Source of the DNA: JAVDCA01 sp035293985
Lineage (GTDB): Bacteria; Pseudomonadota; Alphaproteobacteria; Rhizobiales; Xanthobacteraceae
Assembly (NCBI GenBank): GCA_035293985.1
Contig: DATGLS010000013.1
Location: forward strand, 1-51,467
Reading direction: 5' to 3'
Length of the DNA stretch: 51,467 nucleotides
A model generated the notes under the pieces. That model worked only from the letters and a program-made list of their open reading frames with translations, ran no database searches and was not told the DNA's origin. Positions 29,011 through 37,858 of this stretch are shown here, in pieces. Position 1 is the first letter of the stretch, and every line of letters begins with the position of its first letter. The translations under genes were made by a program, and so were the position numbers.

Positions 29011-31221
29011 CTACGCCACCACCCGCGCCCCCAGCAGCTCCCGCATCTTGCGCACCAGCTCGGCCGCGGTCACCGGCTTCTGCAGCATGTGCACGCCGGG
29101 ATCGAGCCTGCCCTGGTGCACGATGGCGTTGCGCGAATAGCCCGTCATGAACAGCACTTGCAGGCCCGGCCGCTCGGCCGAGAGCTTGTCGGCGAGCTCG
29201 CGGCCGTTCATGCCGGGCAGGATCACGTCGGTGAGCAGGAGGTCGAGCTCGCGGCCGGCCGCCGCGGCGAGCGCGGCCGCCGCGTCGGCGGCCTCGGCCA
29301 CGTCGAAGTTGAGGCCGCGCAGCGCCTCGACGAGATAGCTGCGCACGTCGTCATCGTCCTCGACGACGAGGATACGCTCGCCATGGCCGGCCTCGGCCGG
29401 CGCGGGCGCCGGCGTCACCGCCGCGCTCTCCGCCTTGGTCTCGACCGCGACCTCGCCGACGAGCCGCGGCAGGTAGATCTTGACGGTCGTCCCCTCGCCT
29501 ACCTCGCTGTAGATCGCGACGTGCCCGCCCGATTGCCGCACGAAGCCGTAGACCTGGCTCAGGCCCAGCCCGGTGCCCTGGCCAGGCGGCTTGGTGGTGA
29601 AGAACGGCTCGAACGCCTTATCAAGCGTCTCGGCCGCCATGCCGGTCCCCGAATCGGTCACCGAGATCAGCACGTAGTCGCCGGGGCGCACATCCGCATG
29701 GGTGCGGCCGTAGGCGGCATCGAGATGGACGTTCGCGGTCTCGAGCGTGAGCTTGCCGCCGTCCGGCATGGCGTCGCGGGCATTGACCGCGAGATTGATC
29801 AGCGCCGTCTCGAGCTGCGCCTGGTCGGCCTCGACCGCCCACAGCCCGGCGAGGCCGACGACCTCGAGCGCAACCTTCTCGCCGAGGGTGCGACTCAGGA
29901 ACAAGGAAAAATCGTTGAGCATCCGGTTGACGTCGAGCGGCCGCGGATCGAGCGGATGCAGGCGCGCGAAGGCGAGCAGGCGCTGGGTCAGGGTCGCGGC
30001 GCGCTTCGCCCCCTCCATGGCGTTGCGGCTCGCGCGCTCGAGCCGCGCCGCCGCACCCTCGAGCCCGCCCGCGACGGCGCGCTGGATGGTCTCGAGATTG
30101 CCGATGATGATCATCAGCAGGTTGTTGAAGTCGTGCGCGACCCCGCCGGTGAGGCGGCCGATGGCATCGAGCCGCTCGCGCTGGCGCAGCGCCGCCTCGG
30201 CCCGCGCGCGGGCGTCCTGCTCGGCATGGAGCCGGCGCGTGCGCTGCAGGACCACGAGGACTGCGCCGAACATGACCAGCGTCGCCGGGATGCCGAAGAC
30301 GAGATGCGGCGCCATATCGGCGATCCATTCGTGGCGGATCTGCGCGATCGCGATGCCGGCATTGAGATAGATCGGCAGCCCCGGCAGCTTGCGGTAGGCG
30401 AAGCGCCGCTCCAGGCCGTCGAAGCGGCCGCGGCTCACAAAGAAGCCGCGCTCGGCATTCATCGCTATGGCGTCGTGAAACCGGGTGCCCGCGGCAAGGC
30501 GGGTCTCGGCCGAGAGTGCCGGATAGCGCGCGAGCACCGTGCCATCATCGCGAACCAGCGCGTATGTCAGGCCCGGCATGGTCGCGAGATGCGAATAGAA
30601 TCTCCGGAAGTCGTTCGGCTGCAGCGACATCTCGATCACGCCGAGGAATTTGCCGGCGGCGCCGCGGCGCGCGCGGTTGAAGGTGAAATAAGGCTCGCCG
30701 CCCGAGAAGGAGGGATGAATGCCGCCGATATAGACGCCGGGCGGGCCGTCGCGCGGGACCATGAAGTAGTCCTCGTGGCTGTAGTCCTGCTGGGTCGGCG
30801 CCGGCGTCTCGCGCGTGATCACCTGCGGGTGGCCATCCGGCCCGAAGATCCAGATCGACTGGACCTCGGGCAACGCGGCCTGAATCTGCCGCAGCTCGCG
30901 ATGCAGCCGCGGCTCATCAGCGGCGATCTCGGCCGCGGACTTGCCCTCCAGCAGGTCGTCGATGGCGGCGAGCGCGAGATTCATCGACTGGAAGACCTTG
31001 AGGGTCTGCTCCTGCATGACGTCGAGCGAGCGTTCCAGCCGCTCGGTGGCAAGCGCCTCGGTCGCGTCATGGCTGCGCCAGCTCGCGAAACAAAACAGCA
31101 TGAGCGGCAGCAGCAGCGCGGCCGCGGCGAGGACCTGCAGCAGCCGGATGGTCGTGCGGCGCGCCTGCTCGTCCCTGGATCGCTGGTCAGACGGACCTTC
31201 CGCCGCCGGGGTCTCGGGCAT
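29011..31221 (-). CDS. Hybrid sensor histidine kinase with Cache-like sensor and receiver domain
   Basis: 736 residues from the ATG at 31221; a GTG at 31284 is less likely. Membrane span 1 at about residues 25-47, a periplasmic sensor of about 250 residues with the double-Cache look (SIWIFGPDGHPQVITRETP, HEDYFMVP, FARRF-type strands), and span 2 at about 303-326. The kinase has H363 in GGVAHDFNNLL, the N box INLAVNARDAM, and G boxes DSGTGM and GQGTGLGLS. The C-terminal receiver has the phosphoacceptor Asp665 in LLLTDVILPGMNG and Lys in LQKPV. The HDFNNLL type is common in Rhizobiales. No output regulator is next to it. Confidence 0.93.
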   Translation of the reverse strand: MPETPAAEGPSDQRSRDEQARRTTIRLLQVLAAAALLLPLMLFCFASWRSHDATEALATERLERSLDVMQEQTLKVFQSMNLALAAIDDLLEGKSAAEIAADEPRLHRELRQIQAALPEVQSIWIFGPDGHPQVITRETPAPTQQDYSHEDYFMVPRDGPPGVYIGGIHPSFSGGEPYFTFNRARRGAAGKFLGVIEMSLQPNDFRRFYSHLATMPGLTYALVRDDGTVLARYPALSAETRLAAGTRFHDAIAMNAERGFFVSRGRFDGLERRFAYRKLPGLPIYLNAGIAIAQIRHEWIADMAPHLVFGIPATLVMFGAVLVVLQRTRRLHAEQDARARAEAALRQRERLDAIGRLTGGVAHDFNNLLMIIIGNLETIQRAVAGGLEGAAARLERASRNAMEGAKRAATLTQRLLAFARLHPLDPRPLDVNRMLNDFSLFLSRTLGEKVALEVVGLAGLWAVEADQAQLETALINLAVNARDAMPDGGKLTLETANVHLDAAYGRTHADVRPGDYVLISVTDSGTGMAAETLDKAFEPFFTTKPPGQGTGLGLSQVYGFVRQSGGHVAIYSEVGEGTTVKIYLPRLVGEVAVETKAESAAVTPAPAPAEAGHGERILVVEDDDDVRSYLVEALRGLNFDVAEAADAAAALAAAAGRELDLLLTDVILPGMNGRELADKLSAERPGLQVLFMTGYSRNAIVHQGRLDPGVHMLQKPVTAAELVRKMRELLGARVVA

Positions 31222-31385
31222 GCTCGATCGGTTCCGCGGATGGCGCGCAAGGGCGCGATCGAATCGAGCCAATCTATCGCGCACGCGATCCGTGCAAAAG
31301 GGGAACCGAGGACGGCACTGGCGGACCGGGCACCGGCGATGGAACAGGGATATTGTGGTGCCCCTCGAACGAGGACGATTCTCCC

Positions 31386-32378
31386 ATGAAGCTCATCCGG
31401 TTCAGCGAGCCCGGCCCTCCCGGCATAATGCAATGCCTCGATGTGCCGGTGCCCGAGCCGCAGGCCGGCGAGGTGCTGATCCGCGCGCATGCGATCGGCG
31501 TCGGCATGCCGGATGTCCTGATCCGCGCCGGCACCTACGCCTGGATGCCGCCGCTGCCGGCGACGCCCGGCACCGAGATGTCCGGCACGATCGCGAAGAT
31601 CGGCCCGGGGGTCACGTCGCGCAAGCCCGGCCAGCGCGTCTACACCACGGCGCGCGAGCGGCCGCACCGCGGCGGCCACTACGCCGACTATGTCGTGGCG
31701 CCCGCCGAGGCGACATTCGTGCTGCCGGAAGGCATCGACCTCGACGCCGCCGCGGCGCTCGCCAACTACCAGGTCGCGTATCATATCCTGCATGACGCCG
31801 TGCGGCCGCGCGCGGGCGAGAGGATCCTGATCTACGCCGCCGCCGGCGGCATGGGCAATGCGATGATCGATCTCGCCAAAGCCGCCGAGCTCACGGTCAT
31901 CGGCGTGGTGAGCGGCGCCGCCAAGGCGCGCTTTGCCGGCGCGCTCGGCGCCGATCACGTGATCGACCGCAAGGAAGAGGACGTCGGCCGGCGCGTCGCC
32001 GACATCACCGAGGGACGCGGCGTCGACATCATCATCGATCCGGTCGGCGGACCGAGCATTCCCGGCAACATCGCGCAGCTCGCCCCGTGCGGGACGCTGG
32101 TGATCTACGGCGGGCTCGGCGGCAAGGCGCAGCTCGATCTCATGCCGACGCTGCGCACGAGCCCGAACTCGCCGGCGGTGCGGCAGTTCTCCATCCACAC
32201 CTGGGATCATCTGGTCGAGGAGCGCCGCGCCGGCATGCGCGCGCTGATCGAGATGCTCGTCACAGGCCTGCTCAAGCCGCACATCCATGCGCGCCTGCCG
32301 CTCACGCAAGCCGCACGCGCGCACGAGATGCTGGAAAGCGGCACCGTCATGGGCAAGCTGCTGCTGACGCCGGGCTGA
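31386..32378 (+). CDS. Zinc-free MDR-family NADPH:quinone reductase-like enzyme
   Basis: 330 residues from the ATG at 31386 (MKLIRFSEPGPPGIMQCLDV). GroES-like N-terminal domain (PGTEMSGTIAKIGPGVTSRK) and a Rossmann domain with AAAGGMGNAMIDLAK at about residue 155. The structural and catalytic zinc ligands of alcohol dehydrogenases are absent, as in quinone oxidoreductases. It probably reduces quinones or enones with NADPH in the cytoplasm. It diverges from the histidine kinase across 164 bp. Confidence 0.87.
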   Translation: MKLIRFSEPGPPGIMQCLDVPVPEPQAGEVLIRAHAIGVGMPDVLIRAGTYAWMPPLPATPGTEMSGTIAKIGPGVTSRKPGQRVYTTARERPHRGGHYADYVVAPAEATFVLPEGIDLDAAAALANYQVAYHILHDAVRPRAGERILIYAAAGGMGNAMIDLAKAAELTVIGVVSGAAKARFAGALGADHVIDRKEEDVGRRVADITEGRGVDIIIDPVGGPSIPGNIAQLAPCGTLVIYGGLGGKAQLDLMPTLRTSPNSPAVRQFSIHTWDHLVEERRAGMRALIEMLVTGLLKPHIHARLPLTQAARAHEMLESGTVMGKLLLTPG

Positions 32379-32400
32379 ACGGACGGCGGCTTTGTGGGGT

Positions 32401-32844
32401 TTAGTCCTTTGCGCCCTTGCGGATCGCGTCGATCTTTGCCCGCACGGTCGGAACATCCTCTTTGATATGCCAGATGTCCGTGGCATCAGGGCTAAACAGC
32501 AGAAAGCATTTTGTATCCGGGCTCGATTCGCCGGGATACTTCTCCATCAGCAGTGATACGGCGGTTGCTTTGATCCATGCCGGACCTCCGAGAGCGGGGA
32601 GGACGACGAAGCTATCGAGGATCCCGAGGCGGCGCAAAAACGCATCCGGCTTTTCATCGATTGGACTAGGTGCCGCCGTTACGCCCCACACATGCGTCTT
32701 GATCACAGTGGGCACATGCTCAGCATGACTTGGATCGTAAGTCGTCATTGGAATCGCGTAGACGGCCGACACTTGCTCCGAATCGAAGACGATCTTTGAG
32801 CCATTTACAGTTGTGAGCTCAGCAAGCGGTGCCAACTTCGCCAT
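32401..32844 (-). CDS. Hypothetical cytoplasmic protein
   Basis: 147 residues from the ATG at 32844 (MAKLAPLAELTTVNGSKIVF), which has GGGAG upstream; an earlier frame start adds 11 residues. No family is recognised. It has mixed strands and helices, e.g. DAFLRRLGILDSFVVLP and YPGESSPDTKCFLLFSP, and no signal peptide. Base composition is visibly less GC-rich than neighbours, which could mean recent arrival. It lies downstream of a TctC gene on the same strand (103 bp). Confidence 0.6.
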   Translation of the reverse strand: MAKLAPLAELTTVNGSKIVFDSEQVSAVYAIPMTTYDPSHAEHVPTVIKTHVWGVTAAPSPIDEKPDAFLRRLGILDSFVVLPALGGPAWIKATAVSLLMEKYPGESSPDTKCFLLFSPDATDIWHIKEDVPTVRAKIDAIRKGAKD

Positions 32845-32947
32845 CCAACGCTCCCGTGGCGGACTGATACAATACATACCATGGGTTGCACCCTCGCTCT
32901 ACCGCGCGGGCCCAGCCGGATTGGTCAGCAGCCGACGCCCGACCTCG

Positions 32948-33928
32948 TCAATCGGCCGAGATCTTCGCGAACTCGATCACCTTGCGCCACTTGGCGATGT
33001 CGGCGCGCACGAAGGCATCGAGCTCGGCCGGGGTCATCGGCATCGGCTCGCCGCCGATGTCGGCCATGCGCTTGCGAATGTCCGGGTCGGCGAGCGCCGC
33101 ATTGATCCCCTTGTTGAGGGCATCGATCACGGCGGGCGGCGTCGCCTTGGGCGCAAAGATGCCGTACCAGACGATGACCTCGTAGCCCGGCACGGTCTCG
33201 GCGAGCGCCGGCAGGTCGGGCAGCGTCGGCCAGCGCTTGGCCGAGGTCACGCCGAGCGCGCGCAGCTTGCCTTCGTGAATCATGCCGAGCACGGTTCCGC
33301 TGAGATTGTCGAAGAACACCTGGACGCGCCCGCTGACGAGGTCGGGATAGACGGCCGACGAGCCGCGATAGGGCACGTGCAGCATGTTGACGCCGGTCGA
33401 CGACTTGAACAGCTCGCCGGCAAGATGCGGCGAGGCGCCGACGCCCGACGAGGCGAACGAGAGCTTGCCTGGATTGGCCTTGGCGTAGGCGATGAGCTCG
33501 GCGACCGAGTGCACCGGCAGCGACGGCGTGATCACCATGATGTCGGGTATCCGCATCATGGCGCCGACCGAAACGGTGTCGCGCAAGAGATCGTAGGGCA
33601 GCTTCTTGTACAGCGATGCGCTGATCGTGACATTGGGGCCGGTGAACATCAGCGTATGGCCATCGGCCGCCGACGTCGCCAAGGCCTGCGCCGCGAGGTT
33701 GCCGCCCATGCCGGTACGGTTCTCGACGATGAACTGCTGACCGAATCGCTGCGACAGCCAATCGGCGAGGATGCGGGCCGCGACGTCGGTCGGGCCGCCG
33801 GCTGCGAGCCCGACCAGAATGTGCACGGGGCGGGTGGGGTATGTGTCGGCGCGCGCCGCGCGAGGCAATGCGGCGAGTGCAATCGTGGCCGCGGCAAGAC
33901 GAATACACCGACGACGGCCGAGCGTCAT
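32948..33928 (-). CDS. TctC/Bug-family periplasmic solute receptor
   Basis: 326 residues from the ATG at 33928 with GGGGAAGGA seven or so bases upstream. The signal peptide contains LGRRRCIRLAAATIALAAL and ends PRAARA. Family marks are DTYPTRPVHILVGLAAGGPT, FIVENRTGMGGNLAAQ and LHVPYRGSSAVYPDLVSGRV. No TctA or TctB is adjacent. The gene follows a zinc-ribbon protein gene on the same strand. Confidence 0.9.
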   Translation of the reverse strand: MTLGRRRCIRLAAATIALAALPRAARADTYPTRPVHILVGLAAGGPTDVAARILADWLSQRFGQQFIVENRTGMGGNLAAQALATSAADGHTLMFTGPNVTISASLYKKLPYDLLRDTVSVGAMMRIPDIMVITPSLPVHSVAELIAYAKANPGKLSFASSGVGASPHLAGELFKSSTGVNMLHVPYRGSSAVYPDLVSGRVQVFFDNLSGTVLGMIHEGKLRALGVTSAKRWPTLPDLPALAETVPGYEVIVWYGIFAPKATPPAVIDALNKGINAALADPDIRKRMADIGGEPMPMTPAELDAFVRADIAKWRKVIEFAKISAD

Positions 33929-34004
33929 GACGTCCTTCCCCCACGGCGCGAAACGCAGCCTCTGCCCCGCTCGGGCAAGCCTTCCTTTTCGCCGGACCGT
34001 TACG

Positions 34005-34430
34005 CTAACGGGTCGTCTGCGCGCGGCCAAGCGCCTGCGACACCGTGGACGTCAGCGCCGCGAGGAATTCGCGACAGCTGGCCTCGGGCGCGACACAGCC
34101 GAGGATGTCGCGCACCTGCTGGGTCGGCTGGGCAAGCTCGAGCTCGATCTCACCCATCATGGCGGCGAGGCGGTCGGCCGGCACTCGGGCCATGAGGTCC
34201 TGCGCTACCCGCTGCATCCGCGCCAGCGGATCCGGCGCGAACTGGACGCCATAGAGCGCAAGGCTGACCGGATGCCCCCAGCGAAAGGTCAGCGCACCGC
34301 CTTCCTTCTCGGCATATTCGCGCCCGCACGACGGGCACGCGAAGAACGAAATTCCGGCCGGCGACTCGCGTGGGCGCAGCGCGACGTTCGCGCAGCGCAG
34401 GCAGCCGGGAGGTGATCCGCGCCGCGTCAT
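34005..34430 (-). CDS. Small zinc-ribbon protein
   Basis: 141 residues from the ATG at 34430. Two Cys pairs near the N terminus, PGCLRC and FACPSCGREY, at residues 10/13 and 32/35, form a likely zinc ribbon. The middle contains a hydrophobic patch (WGHPVSLALYGVQF) and the rest is helical (DPLARMQRVAQDLMARV, MMGEIELELA). Two further cysteines lie near residues 112 and 119. Function unknown; possibly nucleic-acid or protein binding. Divergent from the next gene by about 150 bp. Confidence 0.65.
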   Translation of the reverse strand: MTRRGSPPGCLRCANVALRPRESPAGISFFACPSCGREYAEKEGGALTFRWGHPVSLALYGVQFAPDPLARMQRVAQDLMARVPADRLAAMMGEIELELAQPTQQVRDILGCVAPEASCREFLAALTSTVSQALGRAQTTR

Positions 34431-34583
34431 GCGGCGCAACGTAGCCCGGTCGCGCCCGTGCCACAACTCGGCCGGCGCGGCCGCCAAATGGCGGTCGCGA
34501 TCGATTGCATGTTCCCTCGCGATCGAGGAATAATCGCATTCGCCCGACGCGCAATCGTGCGCGCGATGCGAACGAGCCCCGCG

Positions 34584-35087
34584 ATGCCGAATCGAGCAAC
34601 GAAGATCCGCGCACTCCTCGGCGCATTCATTCTCGCCGTCGCGACCGGCGCGGCAGCGGCGCAGCAGCGCTGGACCACCTACGCCAACCCGCGCTTCGGC
34701 GCGACGATCGACTACCCGGCCGACCTCTTCGTGCGGACCGATCCGCCGCCCGAGAACGGCGATGGCCAGGCGTTTCGCAGCCGCGACGGCCGCACGCGTC
34801 TCGCCGTGTGGGGCCGCTACAACAGCGCCGGCGACAGCCCGCAGCGCTACGTGGAGCAATACGTCGAGCCGGACGGCGGCATCACTTATCGGCAGATCAC
34901 GGCGCGCTACTACGTCGTGTCGGGCCTGCGCAAGGGCGACATCTTCTACCAGCGCTGCAATTTCCCCACCCCGCCCGACGACGTGATCATTTGCTTCGAG
35001 GCGACTTATCCCCCGGCCGACAAGGCCGCGATGGACGCCGTGGTGGCGCGGTTGAGCCGCTCGCTGCGCTCGGGAGGACATCAATGA
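34584..35087 (+). CDS. Exported hypothetical protein upstream of TctC
   Basis: 167 residues from the ATG at 34584 (MPNRATKIRALLGAFILAVA); ATG at 34566 is also possible and neither has a good ribosome site. A Sec signal peptide ends TGAAAAQ. The mature part has WTTYANPRFGATIDYPADLF and FRSRDGRTRLAVWGRY, a pattern I have seen in small exported Rhizobiales proteins, and a Cys pair (YQRCNF, VIICFE) that could form a disulfide. Its stop overlaps the start of the TctC gene, so both are translationally coupled. Confidence 0.75.
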   Translation: MPNRATKIRALLGAFILAVATGAAAAQQRWTTYANPRFGATIDYPADLFVRTDPPPENGDGQAFRSRDGRTRLAVWGRYNSAGDSPQRYVEQYVEPDGGITYRQITARYYVVSGLRKGDIFYQRCNFPTPPDDVIICFEATYPPADKAAMDAVVARLSRSLRSGGHQ

Positions 35088-36052
35088 TGCGGCGCCTGGC
35101 AGTGGCGGCTGTGGCGGCGCTCGCGGTGAGCCTGCATGGCGGCGGTGCGGCCGCGCAGACATTTCCGACCAAGACCGTGCGCTTCATCCTGCCCTACGGG
35201 CCGGCGAGCGCGAGCGACATGACGGCGCGCCTCTTTGCCGATCGCCTGTCCAAGCTGTGGAACAAGCCGGTGCTGGTGGAGAACCGCCCGGGCGGCGACG
35301 GCCTCGTCTCGCTCGAATCCTTCGTGCAGGCGCATGACGACCACGTGCTGTGGTTCGGACCGGCCGGCGCATTCAACGTGCTGCCCTATGGCCACGACAA
35401 GCTGCCGTTCGACGTGAAGCGCGACATCAACCCGATCGTCAGCGTCTCGCAGGTGGTGCTCGCGGTGTCGATGCCCTCTGCGATGCATGTGGACACGCTC
35501 GACCAGCTGATCGCGCTCGCGCGTCGCGAGCCCGGCAAGCTCAATGCCGCGGCGGCGCAGGGCATCTCCGACTTCCTGCTGTTCGGCTGGGCCAAGCGCC
35601 AGGGAATCGACATCGTGCGGGTGCCCTACCGCGACATCATGCAGGCGCCGAACGATCTCGTCGGCGGCCGCATCCAGGTGCTGTCGACCTCTTTCGCGGT
35701 GGTGCAGCCGCTCGGCAATGCGGGCCGCATCAAGGTGTTGGCGGTGACGAGCGCGCAGCGCGCGCCGAGCGCGCCCGACATTCCGACCGCCGCCGAGGCC
35801 GGCTATCCCGATCTCACCTTCGCGAGCATCGGCGGCGTGTTCGGCCCGCGCGACATGGCGCCGGCGCTGCGCGAGAAGATCGCGGCGGACTTCAAGAAGG
35901 TCAGCGAGGATCCGATCTTTGCCAAACGACTCGGCGACACCGGCCAGATCATGACCCTGCTCGGTCCAACCGAGTTCGCCGCAAGCGTCAGCGCCCAGCG
36001 CGACAAGCTCGCCGAGCTCGCGAAGATCCTGGGCATCAAGGCAGCGCAATGA
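35084..36052 (+). CDS. TctC/Bug-family periplasmic solute receptor
   Basis: 322 residues from ATG-ATG at 35084, overlapping the previous stop, with GGGAGGACA upstream. Signal peptide to GGGAAAQ, then TFPTKTVRFILPYGPASASD, VLVENRPGGDGLVSLESF and VRVPYRDIMQAPNDLVGGRI. More divergent than the other receptors here (the fold marker after YGPA is SASDM rather than GG). Orphan. Its stop overlaps the next gene by ATGA, so three genes in a row are translationally coupled. Confidence 0.88.
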   Translation: MMRRLAVAAVAALAVSLHGGGAAAQTFPTKTVRFILPYGPASASDMTARLFADRLSKLWNKPVLVENRPGGDGLVSLESFVQAHDDHVLWFGPAGAFNVLPYGHDKLPFDVKRDINPIVSVSQVVLAVSMPSAMHVDTLDQLIALARREPGKLNAAAAQGISDFLLFGWAKRQGIDIVRVPYRDIMQAPNDLVGGRIQVLSTSFAVVQPLGNAGRIKVLAVTSAQRAPSAPDIPTAAEAGYPDLTFASIGGVFGPRDMAPALREKIAADFKKVSEDPIFAKRLGDTGQIMTLLGPTEFAASVSAQRDKLAELAKILGIKAAQ

Positions 36053-36327
36053 TGACCGTTATGAGGATCGCGATCGCCCTCGCGGTCGGCGCGGCGCTCG
36101 TCACGCCGGCGCCGGCCGGCACCGATACGCATTCGCGTCATACCGTCAGGCATCGGCCACATGCCGCGCGGCACGTGCGCGCCCATCATCGGCCGGCGGA
36201 CGTGATGCACCCGCAGCCCGTCCATCTCGGGCCGTCCGAATATCGCGGCTACCGCTATGGCGGCCCGCTCTATTCCACCTGCGACCGCATCAATGCGGAC
36301 CGGATGCTGGTCGGCACCTGCCGCTAA
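36049..36327 (+). CDS. Small exported His/Arg-rich protein
   Basis: 92 residues, starting at 36049 in an ATGA overlap with the TctC stop. Signal peptide MMTVMRIAIALAVGAALV ending TPAPAG. The mature part is basic and rich in His (RHTVRHRPHAARHVRAHHR), then YRGYRYGGPLYSTCDRINAD and a last Cys (LVGTCR), so one disulfide is possible. It recalls small Rhizobiales exported proteins with a C-terminal CDRIN.D..LVGTCR tail. Function unknown; metal binding is a guess. Confidence 0.7.
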   Translation: MMTVMRIAIALAVGAALVTPAPAGTDTHSRHTVRHRPHAARHVRAHHRPADVMHPQPVHLGPSEYRGYRYGGPLYSTCDRINADRMLVGTCR

Positions 36328-36347
36328 AGCACATCAGGGAGGGAAAC

Positions 36348-36893
36348 ATGCCTCGCATACCGATCATCGATCGCGTCGATATGAATGCCGAGCAGGCCCG
36401 CGTCTACGACGCCGCCAAGCAGGGAAGCGGCATCGTCGGCGGACCTTATTACGCCTATATTCGGCTGCCGAAGCTGTTCGAGGCGTGCCAGGGCCTGCGC
36501 GAGTCGCTGAGCGGGGGACCGCTGTCGGCGCGCGAGACGCAGATCGTCAACCTGGTGGTCGCCCGCCACTGGAATGCGCGCTATCCCTGGTTCGCGCAAG
36601 CACGCCGCTCGCGCACGGTCGGCATCGATCAATCGGTGATCGACGCGATCAATGCGCGGCAGAAGCCGGCGCTGTCCGATGCGCGCGAGAGCACCTGCTA
36701 CGCGGTCGCGCGCGAGCTGCTCGCCGAGAAAGGCCTATCGGACGCGAGCTATGCGGCGGCCGAGCAGACCATGGGGCTCGAAAGCCTGGTGGCGCTCGTC
36801 GCCACGACGGGCAGCTTCTCGATGACCTGCATGACGGCGAGCTCGTTCGGCGTCGAGCCGCCGGCCGACGACCCGACGCCGCTCGAGCCGTAA
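36348..36893 (+). CDS. Carboxymuconolactone decarboxylase (AhpD-like) family protein
   Basis: 181 residues with an AGGGAGGGAAAC site before the ATG. It starts MPRIPIIDRVDMNAEQARVYD and has the family core ETQIVNLVVARHWNARYPW, the helix that carries the HW and YxW residues. The redox CxxC of AhpD is absent, so it resembles gamma-carboxymuconolactone decarboxylase-like members. It could act on a muconolactone or similar ring-cleavage product. Fourth gene in a plus-strand run that begins at 34584. Confidence 0.82.
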   Translation: MPRIPIIDRVDMNAEQARVYDAAKQGSGIVGGPYYAYIRLPKLFEACQGLRESLSGGPLSARETQIVNLVVARHWNARYPWFAQARRSRTVGIDQSVIDAINARQKPALSDARESTCYAVARELLAEKGLSDASYAAAEQTMGLESLVALVATTGSFSMTCMTASSFGVEPPADDPTPLEP

Positions 36894-36915
36894 CGCGGCG
36901 CGCGCGATCCCGCCG

Positions 36916-37674
36916 TCACTTCGCGGCGACGAGCGCGGCGGAAAAGCTCGCGAGGTTGCGGCGCGCCTCCTCGTCGGTGGTCCCGTGCATCGCCTGCTCG
37001 GCGAGGTCGTGGATCGGCCAGCGGACATCGGGCGCGATGAAGGCCGCCCACACGGCGCGGGTATCACGCAGGGCCGCCGTCACGCGCCGCGCGGTCGCGG
37101 GCTTCACGCCGTTGCCCACGGGGGCGACGAAGGGGGCGAGAAGGCGCTCGATCATCTCGGCCGCCGTCGATCTGGCGCGCGCCGTATGGCCGGCGCGGAT
37201 CGGCGCCGACTGCTCGGCTCCCAGGCTATCGAGAAACAAGGCGTACGCCGTCGCCTCCCGCGCCTTGACGCGAATGGTGAAGTCCGCCGCCACCGCATAC
37301 TGGTCCTCGAAGCGCTCGACGTTGCGCGCAATCGTGGCGTCATCGACGTTCACCGCGGGCTTGGCGCCATTGCGCAGGATCGCCTTGGTCGTCTGGTCGG
37401 CCGCGTAGCCCCAGGTCTGCATCAGCGTCACGTCGCCGACCTGCGGCGGCGGCAACGTTGCCAAGGCGTCGACGTCGAAGGCCATGCGAAACCAGTCGGC
37501 GGCCGGCGGCCGGGTGTAGTCGGGTAATCCGCCCGATGCGGCGATACCGCCGACATAGCGATACAGCAGCATCGCGGCCTCCATCGACCGCACCGCAACG
37601 GTCGACGGCAGCTCGCCGGCGCGGGCGGGCCCCACGAGCACGAGCGCGATCAGCAAAGCCTTGAACAGTCGCAT
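36916..37674 (-). CDS. Exported hypothetical protein, helical
   Basis: 252 residues. Signal peptide MRLFKALLIALVLVGPARAGE. The mature part is largely helical with repeated ARATAY-like and EAMLLYRYVGG segments, has no cysteine pair and no motif I recognise. It could be a periplasmic or lipid-facing protein. It lies convergent to the carboxymuconolactone decarboxylase-family gene and divergent from the ketopantoate reductase-like gene. Confidence 0.6.
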   Translation of the reverse strand: MRLFKALLIALVLVGPARAGELPSTVAVRSMEAAMLLYRYVGGIAASGGLPDYTRPPAADWFRMAFDVDALATLPPPQVGDVTLMQTWGYAADQTTKAILRNGAKPAVNVDDATIARNVERFEDQYAVAADFTIRVKAREATAYALFLDSLGAEQSAPIRAGHTARARSTAAEMIERLLAPFVAPVGNGVKPATARRVTAALRDTRAVWAAFIAPDVRWPIHDLAEQAMHGTTDEEARRNLASFSAALVAAK

Positions 37675-37858
37675 CGGGTACCTCGCGGCTCGATCCAGGG
37701 CGCCGGCATCCGGAGCGACGCAGCCACTGGACTCGTTCGTCGCACGCGGCGACGCCGAGGTTCACGCCCATGGCGGCTCGATGCCCGCTTGATCGATCCC
37801 GGCTTGCGCAGGCCGTCGCCGACGTGCTCCAAGAAGGTGAGGCCACGGAGGAAACATC

